NCBI GenBank assembly: GCA_000514715.1
Contig: AZWL01000001.1
Span: 744,186-808,185, forward strand
Length of the DNA stretch: 64,000 bases
Reading direction: 5' to 3'
DNA from: Streptomyces sp. CNH099
GTDB lineage: Bacteria; Actinomycetota; Actinomycetes; Streptomycetales; Streptomycetaceae
Made by a program: the position numbers and the translations under genes. Below are positions 53,892 to 62,689 of this stretch, piece by piece (position 1 is the stretch's first letter; every line of letters starts with the position of its first letter). The notes beneath the pieces were generated by a model. It saw nothing but the letters and a program-made list of their open reading frames with translations, was not told the DNA's origin and ran no database searches.

Positions 53892-55078
53892 ACAAGCCGA
53901 CGACGCAGACGCGCTCCCAGGGGGGACCGCCGACCCGCGCGCGGCGCGCAGCGGGGAAGCGGTCACCGGCGCCGGCGCGGACACCGGCCCGGCTCGCCGC
54001 CTTCGGCCCCGCCGCCCGGCTGCGCCGGCCCCGCGTCCTGGCCGTCGTCGCCCTGTGCGCCGCCGCCCTGGCGCTGCCGCAGGTGCTGCCGGCCTCGGAC
54101 GTCCCGGTCCTCGTCACGCTGCTGCTGTCGGCCATCGTGGTCACCGGGCTGTCGATGCTCATGGGCTACGCGGGTCAGATCTCCCTCGGCCACGCGGCGT
54201 TCTACCTCATCGGCGCCTACACGGCCGCGCTCCTCGCCACCCACGGCAGGCCGACGTGGCTCGGCCTGGCCGCCGCGCCGCTGGCCGCGGCCGTCGTCGC
54301 CGCGGTGATCGGCGTGCCGCTGCTGCGGCTGCGCGGCCACCAACTGGCGTTCGCGACACTCGCCATGCAGCTCATCCTGCTCAACGTGGTGGGCCAGCAG
54401 GAGTGGACCGGCGGCGACATCGGCCTGCAGGGCGTGCCCCGGCTGACGGTTGCCGGATACGAGTTCAGCAGCGCGACGTCGTACGCCTACCTCACGCTCG
54501 CCGCCCTCGCCCTGGTCGTGATCGTCACCCGCAACGTGGTCGCCTCCCGCCCCGGCCGCGGCCTGCGGGCGCTGGCGACCAGCGAGGTGGCCGCCGAGTC
54601 CGCCGGGGTGCCGGTGGTGGCGTACAAGCTGGCGGTCTTCAGCCTCTCGGCCGGCTTCGCGGGCCTCGCGGGCGGGATCTACGCCTTCTACACCGGCTAC
54701 CTGGCGCCCGGGTCCTTCCCCGTGCTGCTGTCCTTCGAGTTCGTGGTGATGGCCGTGATCGGCGGCCTGGGCACCGTGTGGGGCGCGCTCGCCGGCGCGG
54801 CCGTCATCACGCTGCTGCTGCAGGAGCTGAACGAGCTGGGCACCGCCGAGGGCATGCCGGGCTCCGCCCCCGCCGTGCTGTCGTACGCGGTGTACGGGCT
54901 GCTCCTCGTCCTCGTCGTGCTGTACCTGCCGCGCGGCCTGGTGCCGAGCGCGACGGCGTGGTGGGAGCGGCGCCGCGCGCGGCGCCGCTCCGGCGGCCCC
55001 CACGACGACAGCCCGGCCGCCGGTGCCGGTGCCGGCCGCGGCGCCGACGCCGGCGCCGCGGCCGGGAAGGGGACGTAG
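53888..55078 (+). CDS. ABC transporter permease (LivM-like)
   Basis: A 396-residue permease with GTG start overlapping LivH. An Arg/Pro-rich N-terminal cytoplasmic segment (1-50) precedes the helices. GYAGQISLGHAAFYLIGAY and RALATSEVAAESAGVPVVAY are LivM hallmarks. The C terminus is a Gly/Ala-rich tail. Last gene of the transporter set; 86 bp before the fused IclR regulator. Confidence 0.92.
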   Translation: MNKPTTQTRSQGGPPTRARRAAGKRSPAPARTPARLAAFGPAARLRRPRVLAVVALCAAALALPQVLPASDVPVLVTLLLSAIVVTGLSMLMGYAGQISLGHAAFYLIGAYTAALLATHGRPTWLGLAAAPLAAAVVAAVIGVPLLRLRGHQLAFATLAMQLILLNVVGQQEWTGGDIGLQGVPRLTVAGYEFSSATSYAYLTLAALALVVIVTRNVVASRPGRGLRALATSEVAAESAGVPVVAYKLAVFSLSAGFAGLAGGIYAFYTGYLAPGSFPVLLSFEFVVMAVIGGLGTVWGALAGAAVITLLLQELNELGTAEGMPGSAPAVLSYAVYGLLLVLVVLYLPRGLVPSATAWWERRRARRRSGGPHDDSPAAGAGAGRGADAGAAAGKGT

Positions 55079-55136
55079 CGGCGGCGACGGCGCGCCCGCC
55101 GCCCTGTGCGCCGGCGTGCCGCGTTCCTCTACGGTG

Positions 55137-55159
55137 TCCCCCAGATCCAGCAGGGGGAG
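55137..55159 (+). promoter_or_regulatory. Hairpin masking the ribosome-binding site of the fused IclR gene
   Basis: TCCCCC (55137-55142) can pair with GGGGGA (55153-55158), which is part of the GGGGGAG ribosome-binding site six bases before the ATG. It would lower initiation unless ribosomes or another factor open it. Confidence 0.4.
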
Positions 55160-55164
55160 TGTCC

Positions 55165-56982
55165 ATGCCGCCGTCCCGTACGACGCCGCCCGGCGCCGCA
55201 GGGCAGGCCGCCGGCGGGGTGCCGCCGGCCGAGGCCGTCGCCCCGCTGCTGCGCGGCGTCGCGGTGCTGCGCACGCTCACCGACGCCGGCGGGACGCTGA
55301 GCCTGAGCGAGCTGGAACGCGCCACCGGCCTGGCGCGCTCCACCGTCGACCGGGTGACCGGCACGCTCGCGCGCATGGGCTACCTGCGGCTGGACGGCCG
55401 CGACGCCGCCCTGTCTCCGCGGCTGATGGAGCTGGGCAACTCCTATCTCGCCGCCCTCCGGCTCCCCGGGCTGCTCGACGGGTACGCCGAGGAGCTGGCC
55501 GACGAGTTGGACGAGTCGGTCTCCCTGGCCGTCCCCGACGGCGACGGCATCCGCTTCATCCACCAGGCGACCCGGCGCCGCACCATGTCCCTGAGCTTCC
55601 GCATCGGCGACCTGCTGCCCGCCGAGCGCACCGCGCCGGGGCCGGTGTTCGCCGCGGACTGGACCGAGGCGCAGTGGGCGCGGTGGGCCGCGCGCCGGGA
55701 CGCCGACCCCGAGGACCGGGGCTTCCCGGGCGTGCCGCCGCGCGGCCGGGACGGCCGCGCGCCCCGCGGCCGGGACGACTTCGCCGGGCGCGCGGCGCGG
55801 GCCCGCGACCGGGGCTGGGCGGTGGACGATCAGCTGATCGAGCCCGGTCTCATCGCCCTTGCCCTGCCCGTACGCGACCCGGACGGCCGGGTGGTGTGCG
55901 CGCTCAGCGTGGTGAGCCACACCAGCAGGCACAGCGCGGACTCGCTGCCGGAGGCGCTGCTGCCCCACGTGCGCGCGACCGTGGCCGCGATGGAGCGGGA
56001 GCTGGGGGAGGCCGGACCCTCCCCCGCCGGCTACACCCCTGTTGGCGGGGGCACCCCCACTCCCGCCGGCTACACCCCTGTTGGCGGGGGCACCCCCACT
56101 CCCGCCGGCTACACCCCCGTTGGCGGGGGCACCCCCACTCCCACGCCCCCCGCGCCCGCCGGGCTCGCCGCCTGGACCGGCGCGTCCAAGCAGGAGCTGG
56201 GCAGGGAGTTCGTCGAATCGCTCGCCCGCGGCCTGACCGTGCTGACGGCGTTCGGCGAGGACCGCGAGGCGCTGACGCTCGCGGCCGTCGCGCGGGCCAC
56301 CGGGCTGGCCCGGGCCACCGCCCGCCGCGCCCTGATCACCTGGGAGCACCTCGGGTACGTCGCCGTGGCCGAGGGGACGTTCCGGCTCACCCCGCGGGTC
56401 CTCGCCCTCGGCTTCCCGCCGCTCTCCCGCACGACGCTGCCGCAGATCGCCACGCCGCACCTCGCCGCGCTGGCGCGGCGGGTGCACGACTCGGCGTCGC
56501 TGGCCGTGCTCGCCGGGGACGACGTGCAGTACACCGCGCGGGTGGCCACGAGCCGCATCATGAGCGTCAACATCACCCTCGGCACCCGCTTCCCCGCCTA
56601 CGCGACGTCCATGGGCCGGGTGCTGCTCGCCGGCCTGCCGGACGCCGAGCGCGCGGCCCGGCTGGCGCGGACGGAGCTGCGGCCGCTCACCCCGTACACG
56701 CTCACCCGGCGGCGGGACCTGGCGAAAGCCCTGGACCGCGTCCGGCGCGAGGGGTACGCCCTGGTCGACGAGGAGCTGGAGGAGGGGCTGCGCTCGATCG
56801 CCGTGCCGGTGCGCGACCGGGACGGGGAGGTCGTGGCGGCGGTCAACGTCGCGATGCACAGCAGCCGCCGCAGCGTCGCGGAGTGCGTCGCCGGCGTCCT
56901 GCCCGAGTTGCGCGCCGAAGTCGCCCGCATCGAGGCCGACCTGCACGTCGCCGGGCGGTTCGCCCGTATCCCCGCGGCCTGA
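55165..56982 (+). CDS. Tandem-fused IclR-family regulator
   Basis: A 605-residue protein containing two complete IclR regulators in one chain. The first has a helix-turn-helix at about 25-90 (LSELERATGLARSTVDRVTG) and an effector domain to about 275 (EPGLIALALPVRDPDGRVVC). The second has a helix-turn-helix at about 345-405 (LTLAAVARATGLARATARRA) and an effector domain to 595 (EEGLRSIAVPVRDRDGEVVA). The second half resembles PcaR/PcaU-type activators (ATSRIMSVNITLGTRFPAYA). The linker carries three 13-residue repeats. A single chain could act like a pre-formed dimer. Context suggests control of aromatic catabolism; target sites may be the TGAA-N6-TTCA repeats at 43509 and 57038. Confidence 0.85.
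   Translation: MPPSRTTPPGAAGQAAGGVPPAEAVAPLLRGVAVLRTLTDAGGTLSLSELERATGLARSTVDRVTGTLARMGYLRLDGRDAALSPRLMELGNSYLAALRLPGLLDGYAEELADELDESVSLAVPDGDGIRFIHQATRRRTMSLSFRIGDLLPAERTAPGPVFAADWTEAQWARWAARRDADPEDRGFPGVPPRGRDGRAPRGRDDFAGRAARARDRGWAVDDQLIEPGLIALALPVRDPDGRVVCALSVVSHTSRHSADSLPEALLPHVRATVAAMERELGEAGPSPAGYTPVGGGTPTPAGYTPVGGGTPTPAGYTPVGGGTPTPTPPAPAGLAAWTGASKQELGREFVESLARGLTVLTAFGEDREALTLAAVARATGLARATARRALITWEHLGYVAVAEGTFRLTPRVLALGFPPLSRTTLPQIATPHLAALARRVHDSASLAVLAGDDVQYTARVATSRIMSVNITLGTRFPAYATSMGRVLLAGLPDAERAARLARTELRPLTPYTLTRRRDLAKALDRVRREGYALVDEELEEGLRSIAVPVRDRDGEVVAAVNVAMHSSRRSVAECVAGVLPELRAEVARIEADLHVAGRFARIPAA
56023..56139 (+). repeat. Three 39-bp tandem repeats in the IclR-IclR linker
   Basis: Units at 56023-56061, 56062-56100 and 56101-56139. 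The first two are identical and the third differs at one base. Each encodes PAGYTPVGGGTPT and contains a GGCGGGGGCACCCCCAC hairpin of the dispersed Streptomyces type. The near-identity implies recent expansion. Confidence 0.9.
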
Positions 56983-57037
56983 GCCCGGGGCCCTTGACTT
57001 CGCGGGCGGCCGGGAGGACGCTGACCGCCCGACGTAG

Positions 57038-57055
57038 AGTGAATGAGATTTCACT
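57038..57055. promoter_or_regulatory. Operator-like repeat AGTGAA-N6-TTCACT
   Basis: AGTGAA TGAGAT TTCACT, six-base perfect arms, 64 bp before the aldehyde dehydrogenase gene and 56 bp after the fused IclR gene. The geometry suits an IclR-type operator; compare 43509-43522. Confidence 0.55.
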
Positions 57056-57118
57056 GGGCGAACACGCTTGTCGGAGCCGGGCTCTGCACCGCACAGCCGC
57101 AGGAGAGGACCCGCCGCC

Positions 57119-58576
57119 ATGCCCGTCACGCGCGAACTGCTCATCGGCGGCAAGGACATGCCCGCCGCCTCCGGCCGCACCACCGCCGACACCGGCCCCT
57201 CCGGCGAGGTGTACGCCACCGTCGCCGCCGCCGGTCCCGAGGACGTCGCGCGGGCGGTGGCGGCCGCCGACGCGGCCTTCCCCGCTTGGGCCGCGGTCAG
57301 CCCGTTCGCGCGCCGGGCGGTCTTCCTCGACGCCGCGGACCTGCTCGACGGCCGGGCCGACCGGGTCGCCCGGCTGATGGCGGAGGAGACCGGCGGCACC
57401 CGGCCGTGGGCGCTGTTCAACGTCGCCCTCGCCGCGCACATCCTGCGGGAGGCGGCCGCCGCGGTCACCGCGCCCCGCGGCGACGTGCTCAGCGCCCAGG
57501 AGGAGGGCGTGCTGGGCATGGCGGTGCGCGAGCCGATGGGCGTCGTCGCCGCGTTCGCGCCCTGGAACGCCCCCGTCATCCTGGGCGTACGGGCCGTGGC
57601 CGCGCCGCTCGCGGCCGGCAACGCCGTCGTGCTGAAGCCGAGCGAGGACGCGCCGCTGGCCTGCGGCCTCCTCGTCGCCGACGTGCTGCGCGAGGCCGGG
57701 CTGCCCGACGGCGTGCTGAACGTGGTCACCAACGCGCCGGAGGACGCGGCCGGGATCGCCGAGGCCCTCATCTCCGACCCCCGGGTCCGTGCCGTCAACT
57801 TCACCGGGTCCACGGAGGTGGGGCGCGCCGTCGGCACCCGCGCGGCCGCCCACCTCACACCCGCGCTGCTGGAGCTGGGCGGCAAGAACTCCGTCGTCGT
57901 GCTCGCCGACGCCGACGTGGGCCACGCGGTCGACGCCGCCGCCTTCGGCGTCTTCCTCAACTCCGGTCAGATCTGCATGTCGGCGGACCGCGTGCTGGTC
58001 CACGAGAGTCTCGCCGGGGAGTTCACCGAGCGGTTCGCCGCCAAGGCCGCCGGGCTGCCGGCGGGCGACCCCCGGCAGCCGGGCACCGTGGTCGGCCCGC
58101 TGATCAGCGCGGCCGCCGCACAGCGGGTCGCCGGGCTGGTGGCGGACGCGGTGGCCGGCGGCGCCACGGTGCTCGCCGGCGGCGGGGCCGCCGAGGGGGC
58201 GCTGTACCCGGCCACGGTCCTCACCGGGGTCGGCGAGGCGAGCGACCTGTACCGCGCCGAGTCGTTCGGCCCGGTGTGCGCCGTCACCGCCTTCGCCGAC
58301 GACGACGCGGCCGTGTCCCTGGCCAACGACACCGAGAACGGCCTGACGTGCGGCATCATCACGGAGAACGCCACCCACGGGCTGGCCGTCGCCCGCCGCG
58401 TGCGCACCGGCATCGTGCACGTGGGCGACCAGTCCGTCGCCGACGAGCCGCAGGCCCCGTTCGGCGGCGTCGGCGCCTCCGGACACGGGCGGTTCGGCGG
58501 CCGCTGGGGCATCGAGGCCTTCTCCTGCACGCGCTGGCTGACCGTCGCCACCCGGCACGCGGCATATCCCTTCTGA
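57119..58576 (+). CDS. Aldehyde dehydrogenase (benzaldehyde/vanillin dehydrogenase-like)
   Basis: A 485-residue NAD(P)-dependent aldehyde dehydrogenase. Oxyanion Asn150 in APWNAP, general base Glu252 in LELGGKN and nucleophile Cys286 in SGQICMS are all present. The GVGASGHGRFGG end segment resembles aromatic aldehyde dehydrogenases. AGGAGAGG is 10 bases before the ATG. Between the IclR regulator and the cou-like operon it probably oxidises 4-hydroxybenzaldehyde or vanillin to the benzoate. Its substrate is inferred from context. Confidence 0.87.
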   Translation: MPVTRELLIGGKDMPAASGRTTADTGPSGEVYATVAAAGPEDVARAVAAADAAFPAWAAVSPFARRAVFLDAADLLDGRADRVARLMAEETGGTRPWALFNVALAAHILREAAAAVTAPRGDVLSAQEEGVLGMAVREPMGVVAAFAPWNAPVILGVRAVAAPLAAGNAVVLKPSEDAPLACGLLVADVLREAGLPDGVLNVVTNAPEDAAGIAEALISDPRVRAVNFTGSTEVGRAVGTRAAAHLTPALLELGGKNSVVVLADADVGHAVDAAAFGVFLNSGQICMSADRVLVHESLAGEFTERFAAKAAGLPAGDPRQPGTVVGPLISAAAAQRVAGLVADAVAGGATVLAGGGAAEGALYPATVLTGVGEASDLYRAESFGPVCAVTAFADDDAAVSLANDTENGLTCGIITENATHGLAVARRVRTGIVHVGDQSVADEPQAPFGGVGASGHGRFGGRWGIEAFSCTRWLTVATRHAAYPF

Positions 58577-58602
58577 GGGTCGCTTCTGACGCATGTCCGT
58601 CC

Positions 58603-58638
58603 GGGCCGCCGCGGTCCCCTCCTCGTCCGCGGCGGCCC
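58603..58638. terminator. Bidirectional terminator between convergent aromatic genes
   Basis: Perfect 12-bp stem GGGCCGCCGCGG / CCGCGGCGGCCC with a 12-base pyrimidine-rich loop. Confidence 0.75.
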
Positions 58639-58663
58639 CGGGGCGGCCCGGGAGGCGGGGCCG

Positions 58664-59122
58664 TCAGGCGTAGAAGCGGGAGATGCTCTGCAGCACGCAG
58701 GCCGGCTTCGCGCCGCCCTCGATCTCGATCGTGCCGTCGACGGTGAGCTGCACGCCGCCGCCCGGCACGTCCGCGACCTCGGCGAGCCGCGCCGCCAGCC
58801 GGATCCGCGCGCCGGCCGGGACCGGCGCGGGAAAACGGACCCTGTTCAGGCCGTAGTTGACCTTCGTGGTGACGCCCTCGACCGCGAGGAGCCCGGTGAA
58901 CAGCGGGAGGAACAGCGACAGCGTGAGGTACCCGTGGGCGATGGCCGCGCCGAAGGGGCCGGCCGCGGCGCGTTCGGGGTCGGTGTGGATCCACTGGTGG
59001 TCGCCGGTGGCGTCCGCGAAGGCGTCGATGCGGTCCTGGGTGATCTCGGTCCAGGCGGTGGTGCCCAGGTCGCTGCCGGCGAGCTTCCGCAGCTCTGCCA
59101 GGCCGTTGACGGTGACGGTCAT
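58664..59122 (-). CDS. MaoC-like enoyl-CoA hydratase (CouM-like)
   Basis: A 152-residue hot-dog-fold hydratase. The hydratase-2 motif is intact: FADATGDHQWIHTDPERA with Asp41 and His46, then FGAAIAHGYLTLSL. Last gene of a leftward operon of CoA ligase, amidohydrolase-type hydrolase, SDR and hydratase, the same set of families as couLMNO of Rhodococcus p-coumarate catabolism. Predicted step: hydration of p-coumaroyl-CoA to the beta-hydroxy thioester. ATG overlaps the ligase stop. Confidence 0.85.
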   Translation of the reverse strand: MTVTVNGLAELRKLAGSDLGTTAWTEITQDRIDAFADATGDHQWIHTDPERAAAGPFGAAIAHGYLTLSLFLPLFTGLLAVEGVTTKVNYGLNRVRFPAPVPAGARIRLAARLAEVADVPGGGVQLTVDGTIEIEGGAKPACVLQSISRFYA

Positions 59123-60657
59123 CGGGGGCTCCTGTCGTCGGGGGTGCCGTGCCGGCTGCGGACGCGGGCCTTGAGGAGCTTGCCGGAGGCGGTGCGGGGC
59201 AGCTCGGCCACGGTCACGACGGACTTGGGGATCTTGTACGGGGCGAGCCGGCCGGACAGCGCCGCGAGGACCTCGTCCGGGTCGAGGACCGCGCCCTCGC
59301 GGGCGACGACCACCGCGCGGCCGACCTCGCCCCACTTGTCGTCGGGAACGCCGATGACGGCGCACTCCACGACGTCGGGGTGGGCGAGCAGGGCGTTCTC
59401 GACCTCGGCGGGGTAGATGTTCTCGCCGCCGGAGATGATCACGTCCTTGAGGCGGTCGACGATGGTGACGTAGCCGTCGGCGTCGACGCGGGCGGCGTCG
59501 CCGGAGCGGAACCAGCCGTCGGCGAAGGCCGCGGCGCTCTCCTCGGGCAGGCCCCAGTAGCCGGGCATGACGTGCGGGCCGCGCACCAGGACCTCGCCGG
59601 TCTCGCCGACGTCCACCGGGGTGAGGTCGGGGCGGGCGACGCGCACGTCGCTGAAGAAGTGCGGCACGCCCGCGGAACCGGCCTTGGCGGTGGCGTGCTC
59701 GGCGTCGAGGAAGAGGGTGCCGGGGGCCGCCTCGGTCATGCCGTAGCCCTGCAGGAGGGTCAGGCCGCGGCGCTGGCAGGCGGCGATGAGCGGGACGGGG
59801 ACGGGGGAGCCGCCGCAGGTGAGGAGGCGCAGTGAGGAGAGGTCCGCGTCGTCCCACCGCGGGTGGCGGACGATCCGCTCGTACATCGCGGGCACCCCGA
59901 ACAGGAACGTGACGCGGTGCCGCTCGACGAGGTCGAGGGTGCCGCCCGGGTCGAACGCACCGGTGACGACGCAGGTGCCGCCCTTGAGCAGCACCGGCAG
60001 CGCGAGCATGTTGAGCCCGGCGATGTGGAACAGCGGCGCGGAGACGAGGGCGACCTCGTCGGCGGCGAGGTCGTGGTCGATCAGGACGTTGACCGCGTTC
60101 CAGGTGAGGTTGCCGTGGGTGAGCACGGCGCCCTTGGGACGGCCGGTCGTGCCCGAGGTGTACATGAGGAGCGCGGTGTCGTCGAGGGCGACCGGCTCGT
60201 CGAGGGGGTCGCCGGCCGCGGCGGCGAGCAGGTCCTCGTACGCGGCGTCGCCCGCGGGGAGGCGCACGGGGGCGGCGCCCGCGGCGGCTGCGGCAGCCTC
60301 GGCCGCCACGGCCGCGTGCGAGGGCGGGTGGAGGAGCGCCCGGGCGCCGGAGTCGGCGAGCTGGTACGCGATCTCGGGCGCGGTCAGCCGGAAGTTGAGG
60401 GGGACGAACACCGCGCCGAGGATCCCGGTGGCGAACAGCGCCTCCAGGAAGGCGGGGTGGTTGGGGCCGAGGTAGGCGACGCGGTCCCCGCGCCGGACGC
60501 CGTGGGCGTGCAGGACGTGGGCGAGGCGGGTGGAGCGGTCGTGCAGACCGGCGTAGCTGACGGCCCGCGGGTCCGGTCCGTGGTGGAGCAGGGCGGTGCG
60601 GTGGGGGGTCTTGCGGGCCCGCCGCGCGGGCCACGACCCCAGTCCCTCGTTGCGCAT
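59119..60657 (-). CDS. Acyl/aryl-CoA synthetase (CouL-like)
   Basis: A 512-residue adenylate-forming ligase. AMP-binding loop YTSGTTGRPKGAVLTHGN (about residues 167-184), LQGYGMTEAAPG, DGWFRSGDAARVD, the ISGGENIYPAEVE hinge and the C-terminal catalytic Lys in LPRTASGKLLKA. Predicted to activate a hydroxycinnamate such as p-coumarate to its CoA thioester, by operon context. A fatty or other aromatic acid is possible. Its stop overlaps the hydratase ATG. Confidence 0.88.
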   Translation of the reverse strand: MRNEGLGSWPARRARKTPHRTALLHHGPDPRAVSYAGLHDRSTRLAHVLHAHGVRRGDRVAYLGPNHPAFLEALFATGILGAVFVPLNFRLTAPEIAYQLADSGARALLHPPSHAAVAAEAAAAAAGAAPVRLPAGDAAYEDLLAAAAGDPLDEPVALDDTALLMYTSGTTGRPKGAVLTHGNLTWNAVNVLIDHDLAADEVALVSAPLFHIAGLNMLALPVLLKGGTCVVTGAFDPGGTLDLVERHRVTFLFGVPAMYERIVRHPRWDDADLSSLRLLTCGGSPVPVPLIAACQRRGLTLLQGYGMTEAAPGTLFLDAEHATAKAGSAGVPHFFSDVRVARPDLTPVDVGETGEVLVRGPHVMPGYWGLPEESAAAFADGWFRSGDAARVDADGYVTIVDRLKDVIISGGENIYPAEVENALLAHPDVVECAVIGVPDDKWGEVGRAVVVAREGAVLDPDEVLAALSGRLAPYKIPKSVVTVAELPRTASGKLLKARVRSRHGTPDDRSPR

Positions 60658-60687
60658 CTGTGCGCCCCTTTGCGGCTCGACGGGGGT

Positions 60688-61572
60688 TTACGAGCGGGTG
60701 AGCCCGAGCAGCCGGGCGGCGTTCTCCTTCAGGATCGCGGGCCTGACCTCGTCCTTGATGGGCAGCTCGGCGAAGTCCGCAAGCCACCGGTCGGGGGTCA
60801 GGACGGGGAAGTCGGAGCCGAAGAGCACCTTGTCCTTCAGCAGCGAGTTGGCGTACTTGACCAGCTGCGGCGGGAAGTACTTCGGCGACCAGCCGGACAG
60901 GTCGATGTGGACCCCGGGCTTGTGCGTGGCCACGGCCAGCGCCTCGTCCTGCCAGGGGAACGACGGGTGGGCCAGGATGATCTTCAGCTGGGGGAAGTCG
61001 GCGGCGACGTCGTCCACGCACATCGGGTGGGAGTACTTCAGCCGGATGCCGCCCCCGCCGGGGACGCCCGCGCCGATGCCGGTCTGCCCGGTGTGGAACA
61101 GCGCGATGGTGCCGGTCTCCTCGATCACCTCGTACAGCCCGTAGGCGAGGCGGTCGTCGGGGAAGAACCCCTGGATGCTGGGGTGGAACTTGAACCCGCG
61201 CACCCCGTGCTCCTCGACCAGCCGGCGGGCCTGCCGCACGCCGGCGCGGCCGCGGAAGGGGTCGATGCTGGCGAAGGGGATGAGCACGTCGGGGTTGGCC
61301 GCGGCCGCCTCGGCGACCTCTTCGTTGGGGACGGGCTGGGTGCCGGTCGCGGACTCGGCGTCGACGGTGAAGACCACCGCGGCCATGTTCCGCTCGCGGT
61401 AGTACGCGGCGGTCTCCTGCAGAGTGGGCTTGCGCTCGCCCTGGACCTTGAAGTACGCGCTGGACGCGGCGTGCAGGCCGGCGTCGAGGGAGGCGTGGCC
61501 CCGCGCGGACACCTCGGCGTGGGTGTGGACGTCGAGCGCGGCGATGCGGTCGACGTCGATGGCGGCCGTCAC
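60688..61572 (-). CDS. Amidohydrolase-2 family hydrolase (CouO-like)
   Basis: A 294-residue TIM-barrel hydrolase. Metal-binding His16 and His18 in ALDVHTHAEV, His in GFKFHPSIQGF and LFHTGQTGIG, KIILAHPSFPW, and the conserved Asp in LFGSDFPVLTPDR. In Rhodococcus, CouO of this family hydrolyses the 4-hydroxyphenyl-beta-ketopropionyl thioester to 4-hydroxybenzoate and acetyl-CoA. The neighbouring ligase, SDR and hydratase support that role here. It starts at a GTG overlapping the SDR stop codon. Confidence 0.8.
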   Translation of the reverse strand: MTAAIDVDRIAALDVHTHAEVSARGHASLDAGLHAASSAYFKVQGERKPTLQETAAYYRERNMAAVVFTVDAESATGTQPVPNEEVAEAAAANPDVLIPFASIDPFRGRAGVRQARRLVEEHGVRGFKFHPSIQGFFPDDRLAYGLYEVIEETGTIALFHTGQTGIGAGVPGGGGIRLKYSHPMCVDDVAADFPQLKIILAHPSFPWQDEALAVATHKPGVHIDLSGWSPKYFPPQLVKYANSLLKDKVLFGSDFPVLTPDRWLADFAELPIKDEVRPAILKENAARLLGLTRS

Positions 61573-62576
61573 GACGGGCCGCCCTCCGGGGACCGCGGGG
61601 CCGGGGGCTCCGGCGGCGGGGGCTTCGGCGGCGGGAGCTTCGGCGGGAGGATGCCCACCGACTGCGGCTCGCGGCCGACCGAGGTGTGCCAGGCGGCGGC
61701 GACGGCCTCCGGGGTCCAGCCCCCGTCCGCGTACGCGACGGCGGTCTCCTGCGGGTGCGACCAGAGGGTGAGCCGGTCGCCGCCGATGCCGATGCACTGC
61801 CCGGTGATGTCGCGGGCGGCGTCGGATGCCAGGAACGGCACGAGCGCGGCGCAGTCCTCCGGGGTGCCGAAGCCCTCGCCCTTGCGCAGGAAGTCGGGCA
61901 GCGGCTCGCCGCGGTGCAGCGCCTCCACGTAGGGGGCGAAGGCCGGGATGGTCTCGGTCATCGCGGTGGCGGCGACCGGCACCACCGCGTTCACCGTGAT
62001 GCCCGCGCGGGCCAGCTCCATGGACCAGGTGCGGGCCATGGCGGCGATGCCGGCCTTGGCGGCGGCGTAGTTGGTCTGCCCGAAGTTGCCGCGCTGCCCC
62101 GCGGGCGAGCCGACGAGCACCAGGGTGCCGCCCCCGCCCTGCTCGCGCATGCGCACGGCGGCGGCGCGGGCGCAGGTGAAGGTGCCCCTGAGGTGGGTGG
62201 TCACGACGGCGTCGAAGTCCTCGTCGGTCATCTTCCACAGCACCCTGTCGCGCAGGATGCCGGCGTTGGTGACCATGACGTCGAGCCGCCCGAACTCCGC
62301 CACGGCGCGGTCGACGAGGCGCTCGGCGGCCTCCGCGGTGCCGACGGCGGCGGCCTCGGCGACGGCGCTGCCGCCGGACTCCCGCAGGGACTTCGCGGCC
62401 CGCTCGGCGACGCCGGCGTCGAGGTCGTTGACGACGACGGACGCCCCGGCCGCGGTGAGCGCGGCGGCGTAGGCGAGACCGAGTCCGCGGCCGCTGCCGG
62501 TCACGACGGCGGCCTTGCCGGTGAGTTGAGGGCCGCCGGGCGGGGCCGGCGGGGCGGTGGCGGAGGGATCGGGCAC
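61569..62576 (-). CDS. Short-chain dehydrogenase/reductase (CouN-like)
   Basis: A 335-residue SDR of the multifunctional hydroxyacyl-CoA type. NAD-binding TGSGRGLGLAY (26-36), NAG at 104-106, catalytic Ser157, Tyr170 and Lys174 (NYAAAKAG). The C terminus is extended by about 30 Pro/Lys/Glu-rich residues (PPKLPPPKPPPPEPPAP). Predicted role: oxidation of the beta-hydroxy thioester to the beta-keto form. First gene of the leftward operon; GTG start, divergent from the MarR gene. Confidence 0.87.
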   Translation of the reverse strand: MPDPSATAPPAPPGGPQLTGKAAVVTGSGRGLGLAYAAALTAAGASVVVNDLDAGVAERAAKSLRESGGSAVAEAAAVGTAEAAERLVDRAVAEFGRLDVMVTNAGILRDRVLWKMTDEDFDAVVTTHLRGTFTCARAAAVRMREQGGGGTLVLVGSPAGQRGNFGQTNYAAAKAGIAAMARTWSMELARAGITVNAVVPVAATAMTETIPAFAPYVEALHRGEPLPDFLRKGEGFGTPEDCAALVPFLASDAARDITGQCIGIGGDRLTLWSHPQETAVAYADGGWTPEAVAAAWHTSVGREPQSVGILPPKLPPPKPPPPEPPAPRSPEGGPS

Positions 62577-62660
62577 GTGGGTGTCCCTTCTCGGAGCGGA
62601 CGGCGGCGGCGGGCGGCCGGGGAGCTGCGCGCCCGGCCCCGCGGCGGGCCGGCAGAAAGG

Positions 62661-62689
62661 AAGTTATGACCAATAATTGTTGTCGTCAA
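62661..62689 (-). promoter_or_regulatory. Promoter of the cou-like operon
   Basis: On the minus strand, -35 TTGACG (62689-62684), 17-bp spacer, -10 TAACTT (62666-62661), 85 bp before the SDR start codon. The spacer and -35 are covered by the 12-bp direct repeats listed next, so a repressor bound there would block RNA polymerase. Confidence 0.6.

Noticed and set aside
56023..56139. CRISPR-like or satellite array
   Set aside because: The three 39-bp units are directly adjacent without spacers and encode an in-frame protein linker.
55129..57960. 943-codon leftward frame across the fused IclR and aldehyde dehydrogenase genes
   Set aside because: It spans two intact genes on the other strand and their terminator-free gap. 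Composition is typical of an antisense open frame.
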